Shown one piece after another: positions 27,781 through 35,774 of a DNA stretch of 64,000 nt. Position numbers and translations under genes: made by a program. Below the pieces are notes generated by a model that was not told where the DNA came from, did no database searches, and was given only the letters and a program-made list of their open reading frames with translations. The stretch lies in the NCBI RefSeq assembly GCF_004363095.1, contig NZ_SNYO01000003.1, positions 434,001-498,000 of the forward strand. Direction: 5' to 3'. Each line of letters opens with the position of its first letter. Positions within the stretch are counted from its first letter, which is position 1. This DNA comes from Actinomycetospora succinea (GTDB lineage Bacteria > Actinomycetota > Actinomycetes > Mycobacteriales > Pseudonocardiaceae).

Positions 27781-28751
27781 AGCGTGGGCGCCGGGCAGCC
27801 GGGCCCGGACGCTGCGGCGCGCACGAGCGCCCGGGGATGGCCGAACAGCCCAGGCAGACCGCCGCTGTGCAGCAGGACCGTGCGGCGCCCGGGACGGATC
27901 GTGCCGTCGGCGAGGGCGGCAACGAGTCCGGCCAGGGCCCGGCCGGTGTAGACGGGGTCGAGGACGAGGCCCTCGGTGCGCGCGGCGAGCAGCATGGCGC
28001 GTGCGACCGCATCGGTCTGGGTGGCGTACCCGTCGCCGACCTGGTCCCGGCGGATTCGGAGCTCCCCGCCGCCCGCCGGGGCGGGCAGCTCGTCGAGGAG
28101 ACCGGCGACGACGTCGTGGGGGTCGTCGACAGCACCCGAGTCGACACCGAGGACGGATGCCGGCCCGAGCGCGGACACCAGCCCGGCCATCGTGCCGCCA
28201 GAGCCGAGGGCGACGACGACGGTGTCGAGGTCCGAGATCTGGTCGCGGAGCTCGAAGCCCGCCTCGCGGTAGCCGAGGGCCCCGGTCGGGCTGGAACCGC
28301 CGAACGGGACGAGGGCGTGCCCCGGAGCGGCGGCGACGGTCGCGGCGGTCGCGATGAGCCCGTCGTGGTCGACGTCGCCTGCCCAGACGATCCGAGCGCC
28401 GAGCAGTGCGTCGAGGACAAGGTTCCCGGCGGCCGGGGCGTCGTCCGGATATCCGGGGAACACGAGGACCGCGGCGAGGCCAGTACGGGCTGCGGCCGCC
28501 GCGGTGAGCCGGGCGTGGTTGCTCTGCGGAGCGCCGGCGGTAACGAGGGTGTGGGCACCGCGGTCGAGCGCAGCGCCCACCGTCCACTCCAGCTTGCGAA
28601 CCTTGTTGCCGCCGCCGCCGAGCCCTGTGAGGTCGTCCCGTTTGACCAGGAGGTCATCGGGCTGCAGGCCAAGGGCACGGGCGAGCCGCGGAGCGGGCTC
28701 CACGGGGGTGGGCCAGGTAGCCAGCGGTACCCGTGTTCCGAGGGTGAGCAC
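27777..28751 (-). CDS. PLP-dependent ACC deaminase / D-cysteine desulfhydrase family enzyme
   Basis: Fold-type II PLP enzyme, 324 aa. LGGGGNKVRKLEW carries the PLP lysine, GAPQSNHAR the next helix, GSGGTMAG the phosphate loop, and LDPVYTGRALAGL the C-terminal signature. Family members break down D-cysteine, D-serine derivatives or 1-aminocyclopropane-1-carboxylate; specificity needs residues I cannot assign securely. GTG start at 28751 is preferred for GAGGAGGA seven bases upstream. Coupled to the exporter gene (GTGA). Confidence 0.82.
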   Translation of the reverse strand: MLTLGTRVPLATWPTPVEPAPRLARALGLQPDDLLVKRDDLTGLGGGGNKVRKLEWTVGAALDRGAHTLVTAGAPQSNHARLTAAAAARTGLAAVLVFPGYPDDAPAAGNLVLDALLGARIVWAGDVDHDGLIATAATVAAAPGHALVPFGGSSPTGALGYREAGFELRDQISDLDTVVVALGSGGTMAGLVSALGPASVLGVDSGAVDDPHDVVAGLLDELPAPAGGGELRIRRDQVGDGYATQTDAVARAMLLAARTEGLVLDPVYTGRALAGLVAALADGTIRPGRRTVLLHSGGLPGLFGHPRALVRAAASGPGCPAPTL

Positions 28752-28783
28752 GGTCGTCCTCCTCGTCGTGGCGGCTGCCGGGG

Positions 28784-29620
28784 TCAGGCGTCGACGGCGT
28801 CGGTGACGGCGCGCCATTCGTCGAGCTCGGCCAGGCGCGCCTCGAGGGCGGCCCGCATGTCTCGCGCGCCCGAGGCTCCGAGGGCCAGGCGCAGCGGTGG
28901 GCGGTCGGCGTCGGCCGCCGCGAGCATGCCCTCGGCGATGCGCTCGGGAGCGGAGAACGCGTCGGGGGGCCGCTCGGCGAGGGCCTTCTGCACCGCGCGC
29001 ACCGTGCCGTCGTAGTCGGCGAGGGTGCCGGTCGTGTCGAGGTTGGTCAGGAAGGCACTGGCGGTGGGCCCTGGCTGGACGAGGGTGACCGCGATGCCGA
29101 GCGGGGCGACCTCCGCGACGAGGGCGTCGGTCAGACCTTCGACGGCGTACTTCGTGGCCGCGAGCAGCCCGACGCCCGGGTGCGCGGACTGCCCGTAGAG
29201 TGATGAGCCCTCCAGCAAGTGCCCGCTGCCCTGTCGGCGCAGGACAGGCAGAGTGGCGCGCAGGACGTTGAGGACCCCGAACACGTTCGTGTCGAACACG
29301 GCGCGCACCTGGACGTCGGTTGCCTCCTCGACGGCGCCGAAGAGCCCGTAGCCAGCGTTGTTGGCCACGACGTCGATGCGGCCGAACGCCGCGAGGGTGG
29401 CCTCGACCGCGCGGCGCACCGACTGCTCCTCACGGACGTCTGCCTCGACGGGCAGCAGGCGCTCACCATGCTCGGCGTGCAGGTCGGTGAGTGCCGCCGA
29501 GTGACGGGCGACGGCGGCGACCTGCTCCCCGCGCTGCAGGGCGAGTGCGGTCAACGCGCGTCCGATGCCGGAGGTCGCTCCGGTGACGAACCAGGTACGG
29601 GTGGTCGTCGCGTGGCTCAT
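28784..29620 (-). CDS. Short-chain dehydrogenase/reductase with altered active site
   Basis: Classical-SDR fold, 278 aa: TGATSGIG cofactor loop, NNAGYGLFG, and a helix ending in ATKYAVEGL. In the usual YxxxK motif the Tyr position is Leu (LAATK), while Lys is kept; a Tyr lies on the other side of the Lys. Loss of the catalytic Tyr would abolish ordinary carbonyl reduction unless the neighbouring Tyr substitutes. Start at 29620 has GAAAGG upstream. Sits between two related genes in one transcription unit. Confidence 0.8.
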   Translation of the reverse strand: MSHATTTRTWFVTGATSGIGRALTALALQRGEQVAAVARHSAALTDLHAEHGERLLPVEADVREEQSVRRAVEATLAAFGRIDVVANNAGYGLFGAVEEATDVQVRAVFDTNVFGVLNVLRATLPVLRRQGSGHLLEGSSLYGQSAHPGVGLLAATKYAVEGLTDALVAEVAPLGIAVTLVQPGPTASAFLTNLDTTGTLADYDGTVRAVQKALAERPPDAFSAPERIAEGMLAAADADRPPLRLALGASGARDMRAALEARLAELDEWRAVTDAVDA

Positions 29621-29700
29621 GGCTGCCTTTCGAGGGGTCGTGCGGGCGGGTTGCAGCCGGCCGGCCCGGACGCCGCTCGGGGCGTCCGGGTCCGGTCCGG

Positions 29701-30462
29701 TCATAGGGCGGCGTCGGGGCGGAGCAGGACCTCGTTGACCACGGCCCCGGCCCGGCGGGTGACGACGAACGAGATCGTCTCGGCGACGTCCTCGGCGGTG
29801 AGGAGGTTGGTGGTGCCGAACGTCCCCTCGGCCCCCTTGAGCACCTCGGGACGGATGTGCCCGAAGAGCTCGGTGGCGACCGGGCCGGGCTCGACGAGCG
29901 AGACCCGGACGTGACGGCCGGCGACCTCCTGGCGCAGCGACTCGCTGAACCCACCGACACCGTGCTTGGTCAGGTTGTAGACGCCCATCCCGACGCGGGA
30001 GGTCCGCCCGGCCTCGGAGCTGACGTTGACGATGTCCGCTGTGCGGCGGTCGCCGGTCTCTACGGCGGCGAGCAGGTGCGGCAGGGCGGCGTGCGTGGTG
30101 TAGAGCAGGCCCTGCACGTTGATGGCGAGCATGCGGTCCCACTCCTCGACCGGCGCGTCCTCGATCGGGCCGAGGAGCATGACGCCGGCGTTGTTGACCA
30201 GCGTGTCGAGGCGGCCGAATGCCTGGACCGCCTGATCGACCGCCGACGCGGCCTGGCGGCGGTCGGTGATGTCGGCGGCCACCGCGATCGCGTCGCCGCC
30301 GGCGGCGCGGATCGTCTCGACCAGGTCGTCGAGGCGGTCCTTTCGGCGGGCGACGAGCGCCACGCTCGCGCCCTGCGCGGCGAGGCCCGAGGCGGTCGCG
30401 GCGCCGATGCCGCTGCTCGCTCCGGTGACCAGCGCCGCCGTGCCTGCGAGAGGGGTGTCCAT
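29701..30462 (-). CDS. Short-chain dehydrogenase/reductase
   Basis: NAD(P)-dependent oxidoreductase, 253 aa, intact active site: TGASSGIG cofactor loop, NNAGVML, Ser in NVSSEAG and YNLTK catalytic motif. An Arg pair after strand two (ARRKDR) favours NADP. Start 30462 with GGAGA ahead. First gene of the minus-strand unit, divergent from the CGNR gene with a palindrome between. Substrate unknown. Confidence 0.88.
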   Translation of the reverse strand: MDTPLAGTAALVTGASSGIGAATASGLAAQGASVALVARRKDRLDDLVETIRAAGGDAIAVAADITDRRQAASAVDQAVQAFGRLDTLVNNAGVMLLGPIEDAPVEEWDRMLAINVQGLLYTTHAALPHLLAAVETGDRRTADIVNVSSEAGRTSRVGMGVYNLTKHGVGGFSESLRQEVAGRHVRVSLVEPGPVATELFGHIRPEVLKGAEGTFGTTNLLTAEDVAETISFVVTRRAGAVVNEVLLRPDAAL

Positions 30463-30504
30463 GTCTGTCTCCGATCGTCGGTCCCGGGCGGGCCGCACCA
30501 GCCT

Positions 30505-30533
30505 GACATAGCCAGATTGATTCTGCCTATGTC
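30505..30533. promoter_or_regulatory. 29-bp palindrome, candidate CGNR operator
   Basis: Two 12-bp arms beginning GACATAG and ending CTATGTC flank a 5-bp centre (TTGAT); only the eighth base of the arms mismatches. It lies midway in the 93-bp divergent region, where one bound dimer could control both the SDR unit and the CGNR gene. The stretch is also unusually AT-rich for this genome, as expected of promoters. Confidence 0.65.
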
Positions 30534-30555
30534 TTTCTGTGGTTAGGATCGTGAT

Positions 30556-31128
30556 GTGGCCGACCCCGGAAGCACCCGCCGCCTGGGCCTGGACGCCGCC
30601 CCCGAGGGCCTCTCGATCGCCCAGGACGTGCTGAACACCGCACCGATCGCGGGGTCGGGCGTGTCCGACCTGCTCGGCGACGTCGCCTCGGCGCGCTGCT
30701 CGATGGACGCCGCCGTGGCGCTCTGGGCGGAGCAGACCGGTTCGGACACGCCCGTCGTGACACTCGGCGAGTCCGACCTCGAACCCTTGCGCGAGCTTCG
30801 CGACGAGCTCCGCCGCTGGCTGCTCGACCCGACGGCGGGCCTCGGTCGGACCGCCACGCTCGCCGTGGCCCTTCGACGCGACGGTGCGATCTACACGCCC
30901 GACGGCATCGGCGCGGACCAGATCACCGGGCTCGTCACGACCGAGCTCGTGATCGCGTCGCGGACGGGACGGCTCCGTCGGCTCAAGACGTGCGCCAACC
31001 ACGCCTGCCGCGCGGCGTTCTACGACGGATCACCCGGCGCCACCCGCACCTGGCACGACGTCAAGACCTGCGGCAATACTGCCAACCTGCGAGCGTCGCG
31101 CGCCCGGCGCCGAACACGGTCCGCCTGA
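30556..31128 (+). CDS. CGNR zinc-finger (ABATE-domain) protein, probable regulator
   Basis: 190 aa. The C-terminal zinc-binding CGNR motif is seen as CANHACRAAFYD followed by TCGNTANLRASRARR; the N-terminal domain is of the stress-associated ABATE type. Proteins of this family commonly act as transcription regulators of divergent oxidoreductase genes. GTG start at 30556; the ATG two bases earlier is out of frame. Probably binds the palindrome at 30505. Confidence 0.8.
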   Translation: MADPGSTRRLGLDAAPEGLSIAQDVLNTAPIAGSGVSDLLGDVASARCSMDAAVALWAEQTGSDTPVVTLGESDLEPLRELRDELRRWLLDPTAGLGRTATLAVALRRDGAIYTPDGIGADQITGLVTTELVIASRTGRLRRLKTCANHACRAAFYDGSPGATRTWHDVKTCGNTANLRASRARRRTRSA

Positions 31129-31308
31129 CCGAGAGGGCGTGAATCGTATCGACCCGGGCCGTCCGGTCACTCGAGGGTCGATCGCCCCGTTGCATTGTCG
31201 TCGTGATCAGGGCTCGGGGCGTTGCCAAGGGTCCTGTTCCCACAGCGCACGTGGCGGAGCCGCACCTTGTGGCTGCTGTCAACGTGACGCGGCCGGTGTC
31301 GACGTCGA

Positions 31309-31540
31309 GCACCGCCGCAATTCGCGTCACGTCCGGACACGGAAGATCATGTCAGGTTAACGTCATCGCAGGTCAAGATGGGTGGAGACGAAGGGAATCG
31401 AACCCTCAACCCCCGCCTTGCAAAGATGGACGACCGCGTTGGCCAGGGCCTCTACCAGCAACAACATCCCCGCGGACGGTCACTCGGTGCTCCACAGCAT
31501 CGACGGTTGACCCTTGTTCCTGTCACGAGCCGTGTCACGT
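31309..31540 (-). repeat. Att-like site 3: tRNA-Ala(UGC) 3' half with both arms
   Basis: Core 31381-31428 is identical to sites 1 and 2. Left arm contains TTCGCGTCACGTCCGGACAC, right arm runs to about 31540 with CTGTCACGAGCCGTGTCACG. The gene-free stretch 31129-31571 contains nothing else that I can identify. Confidence 0.8.
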
Positions 31541-31571
31541 CGCCCCGCTCACGGAGGCCCTGGCTCGTCAC

Positions 31572-31781
31572 CTACCTCGGCTCCGGCAGCTCGTACCAGG
31601 CTGCTGCGAAGAGATCGATGTCGATCAGGTCGGGGTGGCTGAACAGGAGTCGCTCACCGCGGTCGAGGGTGTTCCGGCCGCGTCCGTAGTGCGGGCAGGC
31701 GCCGTGGTGGACGACCTGCCGGGCCATCCAGGTTCGCGTCGACCCACAGTCGCCGCAGGGTGTCTGCTCGGTGTGTTGCAT
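31572..31781 (-). CDS. Small Cys/His-containing hypothetical protein
   Basis: 69-aa frame with a possible metal site (CGDCGS near the start, then HHGACPHYG) and an ordered hydrophobic C-terminus (LIDIDLFAAAWYEL), which is unlike chance frames. The ATG at 31781 is the first Met giving this form; its ribosome site is weak. It begins 32 bp past the right arm of att-like site 3. No function assigned. Confidence 0.45.
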   Translation of the reverse strand: MQHTEQTPCGDCGSTRTWMARQVVHHGACPHYGRGRNTLDRGERLLFSHPDLIDIDLFAAAWYELPEPR

Positions 31782-31958
31782 GTCCCGGTGAACCCCGATA
31801 TCCCGGGTTCGTTGCAGGCTCCGCCGGATCGACGGCTCGGCGTGGCGTGGTTCACGACCTAGGCAGGACTGCAACCCGCGGGCCGGCAGTGGGGTCCTGA
31901 GGGGCGTCCCATCCCGACGGCCCGGCACGGCGCCGCGGCTCCAGAGTGAGGAGCACTC

Positions 31959-32483
31959 GTGACTACCTCGACGACCCACCCGACCGTCCTCGGCCCGCTG
32001 TCGCTGTCGGCCACGGAGCACGGCATCAGCTTCTGCGCCTTCGAGGACACTCCGAGGAAGACCTGGAAGCAGGTGAAGGCGGTCCGGCCGACCGGCGACT
32101 CGGAGGTCGCGTCGCTGTGGCTGAGCCGTGCATGCCAGGAGCTCGACGCCTACTTCGCAGGTGCACTGGCCGAGTTCACCGTCCAGGTGGACCTCCGCTC
32201 TGTCCCTGAGTTCGACCGGCGGGTGCTGGCAGCCCTGCAGGAGGTGCCGGCCGGGCGCACCACGACCTACGGCGAGCTGGCGGTCCGCGCCGGCGCCGGC
32301 CCCCAGGGCGCGCGGCGGGTCGGCGGGGTGATGGCCCGCAACCCGGTGCTGGTGCTGGTCGCCTGCCACCGCGTTCTCGGCGCGAGCGGTGACCTGACCG
32401 GCTACGCCGGTGGGCTGGAGCGCAAGCGCGCGCTGCTCGATCTCGAGCGTGAGACCGCCGCGGACCTTCCGGCGGCGAGCTGA
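31959..32483 (+). CDS. ogt: Methylated-DNA--protein-cysteine methyltransferase
   Basis: Suicide repair protein that moves the methyl group from O6-methylguanine to its own Cys, 174 aa. Active site is ACHRV (Cys136) with Ala in place of the usual Pro; upstream VPAGRTTTYGELA and GPQGARRVGGVMARNP are the normal DNA-binding helix and Asn hinge. GTG start behind TGAGGAG. First gene of the plus-strand repair block; 77 bp from the sigma factor. Confidence 0.9.
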   Translation: MTTSTTHPTVLGPLSLSATEHGISFCAFEDTPRKTWKQVKAVRPTGDSEVASLWLSRACQELDAYFAGALAEFTVQVDLRSVPEFDRRVLAALQEVPAGRTTTYGELAVRAGAGPQGARRVGGVMARNPVLVLVACHRVLGASGDLTGYAGGLERKRALLDLERETAADLPAAS

Positions 32484-32560
32484 CCCGTGTTTTGCGGCGA
32501 GGGGGAGGATCGATCCTTGTCCGCTGCAACGCCCCGGGCGGGATCGGTGTTCACCACGGC

Positions 32561-33232
32561 ATGAACACGACGGCCCGCCGAGCGCGCACAGCGCCCGACG
32601 CGACCACGACGTCGTCCGGGGATTCGCCCGACGGCCGGGAGGCAGACGACGCGCTCCTCGAGCTGCGTGAGGCCCTCGTCGACGACCTCGACGAGGGCTT
32701 CGCGCAGCTCGTCCGCACCCACCAGGCGGTGGCGTACGCGGTCGCGCTGCGCACCACCGGTCAGCGTGCGGACGCGGAAGACCTGGTCGCCGAGTCGTTC
32801 CTGCGCGCCTACCGGGCATTACGCGGCTACGACACGACCAGATTGCGGGAGCTCCAACCGCGGGCGTGGCTGCTCACGATCGTGGTGAACACCCGCCGCA
32901 ACCAGGTTCGGGACGCGGCCCGGCGCCCTCGCGCGGACGGCGGCGAGCTACCCGAGCGCGCGAGCACCGAGCGCAGCGTCGAGGACCGAGCCCAGGACGG
33001 GGAGACCAGCGACGAGCTCGCCGCGCAGCTGGCCCGCCTGTCCGAGGCTCAGCGCACCGCGGTGGTGCTGCGCCACGTGGTCGACCTGCCCATCGACGAG
33101 GTCGCCGAGGTCCTTGGCTGCCCGCCGGGCACCGCGAAGTCCCACGTCTCGCGCGGCTTGAGCCGGCTCCGTGACCTGATGACCCCACCCGACGGTGCCC
33201 ACACCGCGGCCACCTCGAGGAGCAACCCATGA
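32561..33232 (+). CDS. ECF RNA polymerase sigma factor linked to alkylation-repair genes
   Basis: Sigma-70 family factor, 223 aa. Region 2 is seen in DAEDLVAESFLRAYRAL with RAWLLTIVVNTRRN, region 4 in VDLPIDEVAEVLGCPPGTAK. Start ATG 32561. Overlaps by 4 bp a methyltransferase-like gene in the place where the anti-sigma gene normally lies; no anti-sigma gene is seen. It probably directs transcription of this repair block, with methylation state as the likely input (inference). Confidence 0.87.
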   Translation: MNTTARRARTAPDATTTSSGDSPDGREADDALLELREALVDDLDEGFAQLVRTHQAVAYAVALRTTGQRADAEDLVAESFLRAYRALRGYDTTRLRELQPRAWLLTIVVNTRRNQVRDAARRPRADGGELPERASTERSVEDRAQDGETSDELAAQLARLSEAQRTAVVLRHVVDLPIDEVAEVLGCPPGTAKSHVSRGLSRLRDLMTPPDGAHTAATSRSNP

Positions 33233-33858
33233 ACGACACGATCAACAACGACACCGACGACAACACCGACGACGCCCGATCGACAGCTCTGCTCGACGAG
33301 CTGGCGAGCCTCGCGAGTCCGCCGCCCGCCGAGCTCGCCGAGAGCTTGCGCGACCGGCTGTTCGACCGATGGCTGAGCACCGAGAGCCCGCTGGGTCCGG
33401 TGCTGGTCGCCTACACCACCCGCGGGGTCAGCTTCGTGCGCACGAGCGCATTGGTGCCCGGCGAGCAGTTCCTCGAGACCCACCGCCGCCGCTTCGGGCG
33501 GCCGTTGCGCCGGGCCGACAGCGCGCCGTCGGGACTGGTCGACGCGCTGTGGGGACGCCCGGGCGCTGCCCCGGAGGTAGACCTGGAGGGGCTGTCGGCG
33601 TTCGAGCACGACGTGCTCGCCGCGACCCGCACGATCCCGCTCGGGGAGACCCGCCCGTACGCGTGGGTGGCCAGGGAGGCCGGCAGCCCACGGGCGGTCC
33701 GCGCGGCGGGATCGGTGCTGGCCCGCAACCCGGTGCCGCTGCTGGTGCCGTGTCACCGGGTGGTGCGCAGCGACGGCAGCCCCGGTCAGTACCTGTTCGG
33801 TCCCGAGACCAAGCAGCGACTGCTCAGCAGCGAGCACGCCCGCGCCCATGACCTGTGA
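33229..33858 (+). CDS. MGMT/Ada-C-like methyltransferase with N-terminal extension
   Basis: Second O6-alkylguanine methyltransferase-type protein, 209 aa, with intact PCHRV (Cys175), IPLGETRPYAWVA and GSPRAVRAAGSVLARNP. Residues 1-45 form an acidic, helical extension (STALLDELASLASPPPAELAES) not part of the methyltransferase. The ATGA overlap with the sigma gene and the extension suggest a sensor or anti-sigma-like partner rather than only a repair enzyme. It overlaps alkB by 11 bp. Confidence 0.82.
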   Translation: MNDTINNDTDDNTDDARSTALLDELASLASPPPAELAESLRDRLFDRWLSTESPLGPVLVAYTTRGVSFVRTSALVPGEQFLETHRRRFGRPLRRADSAPSGLVDALWGRPGAAPEVDLEGLSAFEHDVLAATRTIPLGETRPYAWVAREAGSPRAVRAAGSVLARNPVPLLVPCHRVVRSDGSPGQYLFGPETKQRLLSSEHARAHDL

Positions 33859-34546
33859 CGACGGTGAGACTGCCCTCGAGCTGATCCCTCGCCAGCGGCG
33901 CGCCGTCGCTCCCGGGGTGGTTCACGTCCCGGGCTGGCTCGGTCTGCCCGCGCAGCGGATGCTGGTCGAGGCCACCCGCGGATGGGCCCGGCAGGGTCCG
34001 GGGGCGCGGCGTGCCACCCTTCCCGGCGGGGCTCGGATGAGCGTGGAGACGGTGTGCCTGGGCTGGCACTGGATTCCCTACCGCTACAGCCGCACCCGCG
34101 ACGACCAGGACGGCTCGCCGGTGCAGCCCTTCCCCGCCTGGCTGGCCGCGATCGGCGCGGACGCCGTCGCCGACGCCTACGACGACCCCGCCGCCGGCGC
34201 GGCGTACCACCCGGACGTGGCGCTGGTGAACTCCTACCGCGGCGACGCCCGGTTGGGGATGCACCAGGACCGCGAGGAACACGCATCGGACCCGGTGGTG
34301 TCGCTGAGCCTCGGGGCGGCGTGCGTGTTCCGGATCGGCAGCCCGCACCACCGCCGCGGCCCCTGGCACGACATCGAACTGTGCTCCGGTGACCTGCTGG
34401 TGTTCGGCCGCGAGCACCGCCTGGCCTATCACGGCGTGCCCAAGCTGCTGCCCGCGCGCGACGTGCCGCCCATCGGCACCGAGGCCGGCGAGCGGCTCAA
34501 CCTGACCCTTCGCGTCTCCGGCCTCCACGACGGCAACCCCCGATGA
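33848..34546 (+). CDS. alkB: AlkB-type 2-oxoglutarate/Fe(II) DNA dioxygenase
   Basis: Oxidatively removes methyl groups from 1-methyladenine and 3-methylcytosine. 232 aa. Iron ligands are seen as HQD (His139, Asp141) and His195 in AYHGV; the 2-oxoglutarate Arg lies in LNLTLRVSG and the Tyr-rich substrate lid YRYSRTRDD is present. Overlaps its neighbours on both sides, so it is translated within the operon. Confidence 0.92.
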   Translation: MTCDDGETALELIPRQRRAVAPGVVHVPGWLGLPAQRMLVEATRGWARQGPGARRATLPGGARMSVETVCLGWHWIPYRYSRTRDDQDGSPVQPFPAWLAAIGADAVADAYDDPAAGAAYHPDVALVNSYRGDARLGMHQDREEHASDPVVSLSLGAACVFRIGSPHHRRGPWHDIELCSGDLLVFGREHRLAYHGVPKLLPARDVPPIGTEAGERLNLTLRVSGLHDGNPR

Positions 34547-34989
34547 CCTCGCCCGACCCGGTGAACGCCACGGATCGCACCTTCCGTCTGCTCGGCGCGG
34601 ACGGCCGGGCCTACCTGTCGCGCACACCGGGTGCGTGGGGCGGGCACCGCCGCCACCGCATCTACGGACGGCTGGACTGCCCCAGCGCACTGCGCTGGCT
34701 CGCCCGCGGCCACTACGCCCGCCACCGGGTGTTCTTCGCCGACGAGGCCACCGCACGCGCCGCCGGCTACCGCCCCTGCGCGGTCTGCCTCCCCGACGCC
34801 TACCGCCGCTGGGCCGGCAGGGGGGCCGGATCGGCGCATGCAGAGCGGGGTCCGACCGGGGAGGCGACGGGAGATCGCCCGGATCGGGCTGCAACCGATC
34901 CGCCACCGCCGGGGTCCCACCCCACGACAGACGCTGCGGGCACCGCCTACAGCCCGCCGAGAACTCCCCACGAGCAGGAGGAACGTTGA
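34543..34989 (+). CDS. Stand-alone Ada-type zinc domain protein with one Cys missing
   Basis: 148 aa. The first 90 residues match the Ada metal-binding domain: DCPSALRW (Cys46), ADEATARAAGYRPCAVC (Cys79, Cys82). The first of the four zinc cysteines, the one that accepts a methyl group in Ada, is Gly42 here. The remaining tail is Pro/Thr-rich and disordered. Without the acceptor Cys it may bind DNA or metal but should not sense phosphotriesters. Coupled by ATGA to alkB and by TTGA to the next gene. Confidence 0.72.
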   Translation: MTSPDPVNATDRTFRLLGADGRAYLSRTPGAWGGHRRHRIYGRLDCPSALRWLARGHYARHRVFFADEATARAAGYRPCAVCLPDAYRRWAGRGAGSAHAERGPTGEATGDRPDRAATDPPPPGSHPTTDAAGTAYSPPRTPHEQEER

Positions 34990-35729
34990 GCCCGACCGCC
35001 GTGCCCGTCACCACCGAGCCCCGGGACGAGGCATTCCCGGCCTTCGACCGCCTGGACTGGGACGACCTGGCCCTGCAGCTCGACGGCAACGGGTTCGCCA
35101 TGACCCCGCCGGTGCTGAGCCCCGACCAGTGCCGGCAGATGATCGACGTGTTCGACGACGACGCCGCTTTCCGCTCCACGGTCGACATGGCCCGGCTCTC
35201 GTTCGGCGAGGGCCGCTACCGGTACTTCGCCGACCCGCTCCCCCCGCTGGTGCAGCAGCTGCGCACCCGGCTCTACCCGCCGATGGCCCGGATCGCCAAC
35301 CGGTGGGCGAGCGTGCTCGGCGAGGACCCGTGGCCCGACACCCACGCCGAGCTGGTCGAGGCGTGCGCCGCGGCCGGCCAGCACAAGCCCACGCCGCTGG
35401 TGCTGCGCTACGGCCCGACCGGCTACAACTGCCTGCACCAGGACGTCTACGGCGACCTGACCTTCCCGCTGCAGGTGCTGTTCATGCTGAACACCCCCGA
35501 CGTCGATTTCACCGGCGGCGAGAGCGTGTTCGTCGAGCAGCGCCCGCGCCAACAGTCCCGACCCATGGTCGCGCGCCCCGCCCTCGGCCAGGCCGTGATC
35601 TTCCCGGTGCGCAACCGCCCCAAGCAGGGCGCCCGGGGCTACCACCGCGTGCAGATGCGCCACGGCGTCTCCGCGGTGCACACCGGCGACCGCCACGTCC
35701 TCGGCGTGATCTTCCACAACGCCCGCTGA
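34986..35729 (+). CDS. 2-oxoglutarate/Fe(II) oxygenase of unknown substrate
   Basis: 247 aa, TTG start overlapping the previous stop, with AGGAGGAACG as ribosome site. Double-stranded beta-helix ligands appear as HQDVYGDL and a late His in MRHGVSAVHTGDRH; TFPLQVLFMLNTP and GGESVFVEQRP are strand motifs of the prolyl-hydroxylase-like branch. It differs from AlkB in sequence, yet travels in the same operon, so it may act on nucleic acid or protein damage. No substrate is assigned. Confidence 0.8.
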   Translation: MSPTAVPVTTEPRDEAFPAFDRLDWDDLALQLDGNGFAMTPPVLSPDQCRQMIDVFDDDAAFRSTVDMARLSFGEGRYRYFADPLPPLVQQLRTRLYPPMARIANRWASVLGEDPWPDTHAELVEACAAAGQHKPTPLVLRYGPTGYNCLHQDVYGDLTFPLQVLFMLNTPDVDFTGGESVFVEQRPRQQSRPMVARPALGQAVIFPVRNRPKQGARGYHRVQMRHGVSAVHTGDRHVLGVIFHNAR

Positions 35730-35774
35730 CCCGGACGCCCTCCGCTCACTCACCCGGAAAGGACCGAAGCACTC

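Larger units (their letters stand above)
26172..31380. mobile_element. Cassette B: att-flanked efflux/SDR segment without integrase
   Basis: 5.2 kb between att-like sites 2 and 3, holding one minus-strand four-gene unit and its divergent regulator. No recombinase or transposase. Same arms at both ends as the flanking cassettes. Confidence 0.6.
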
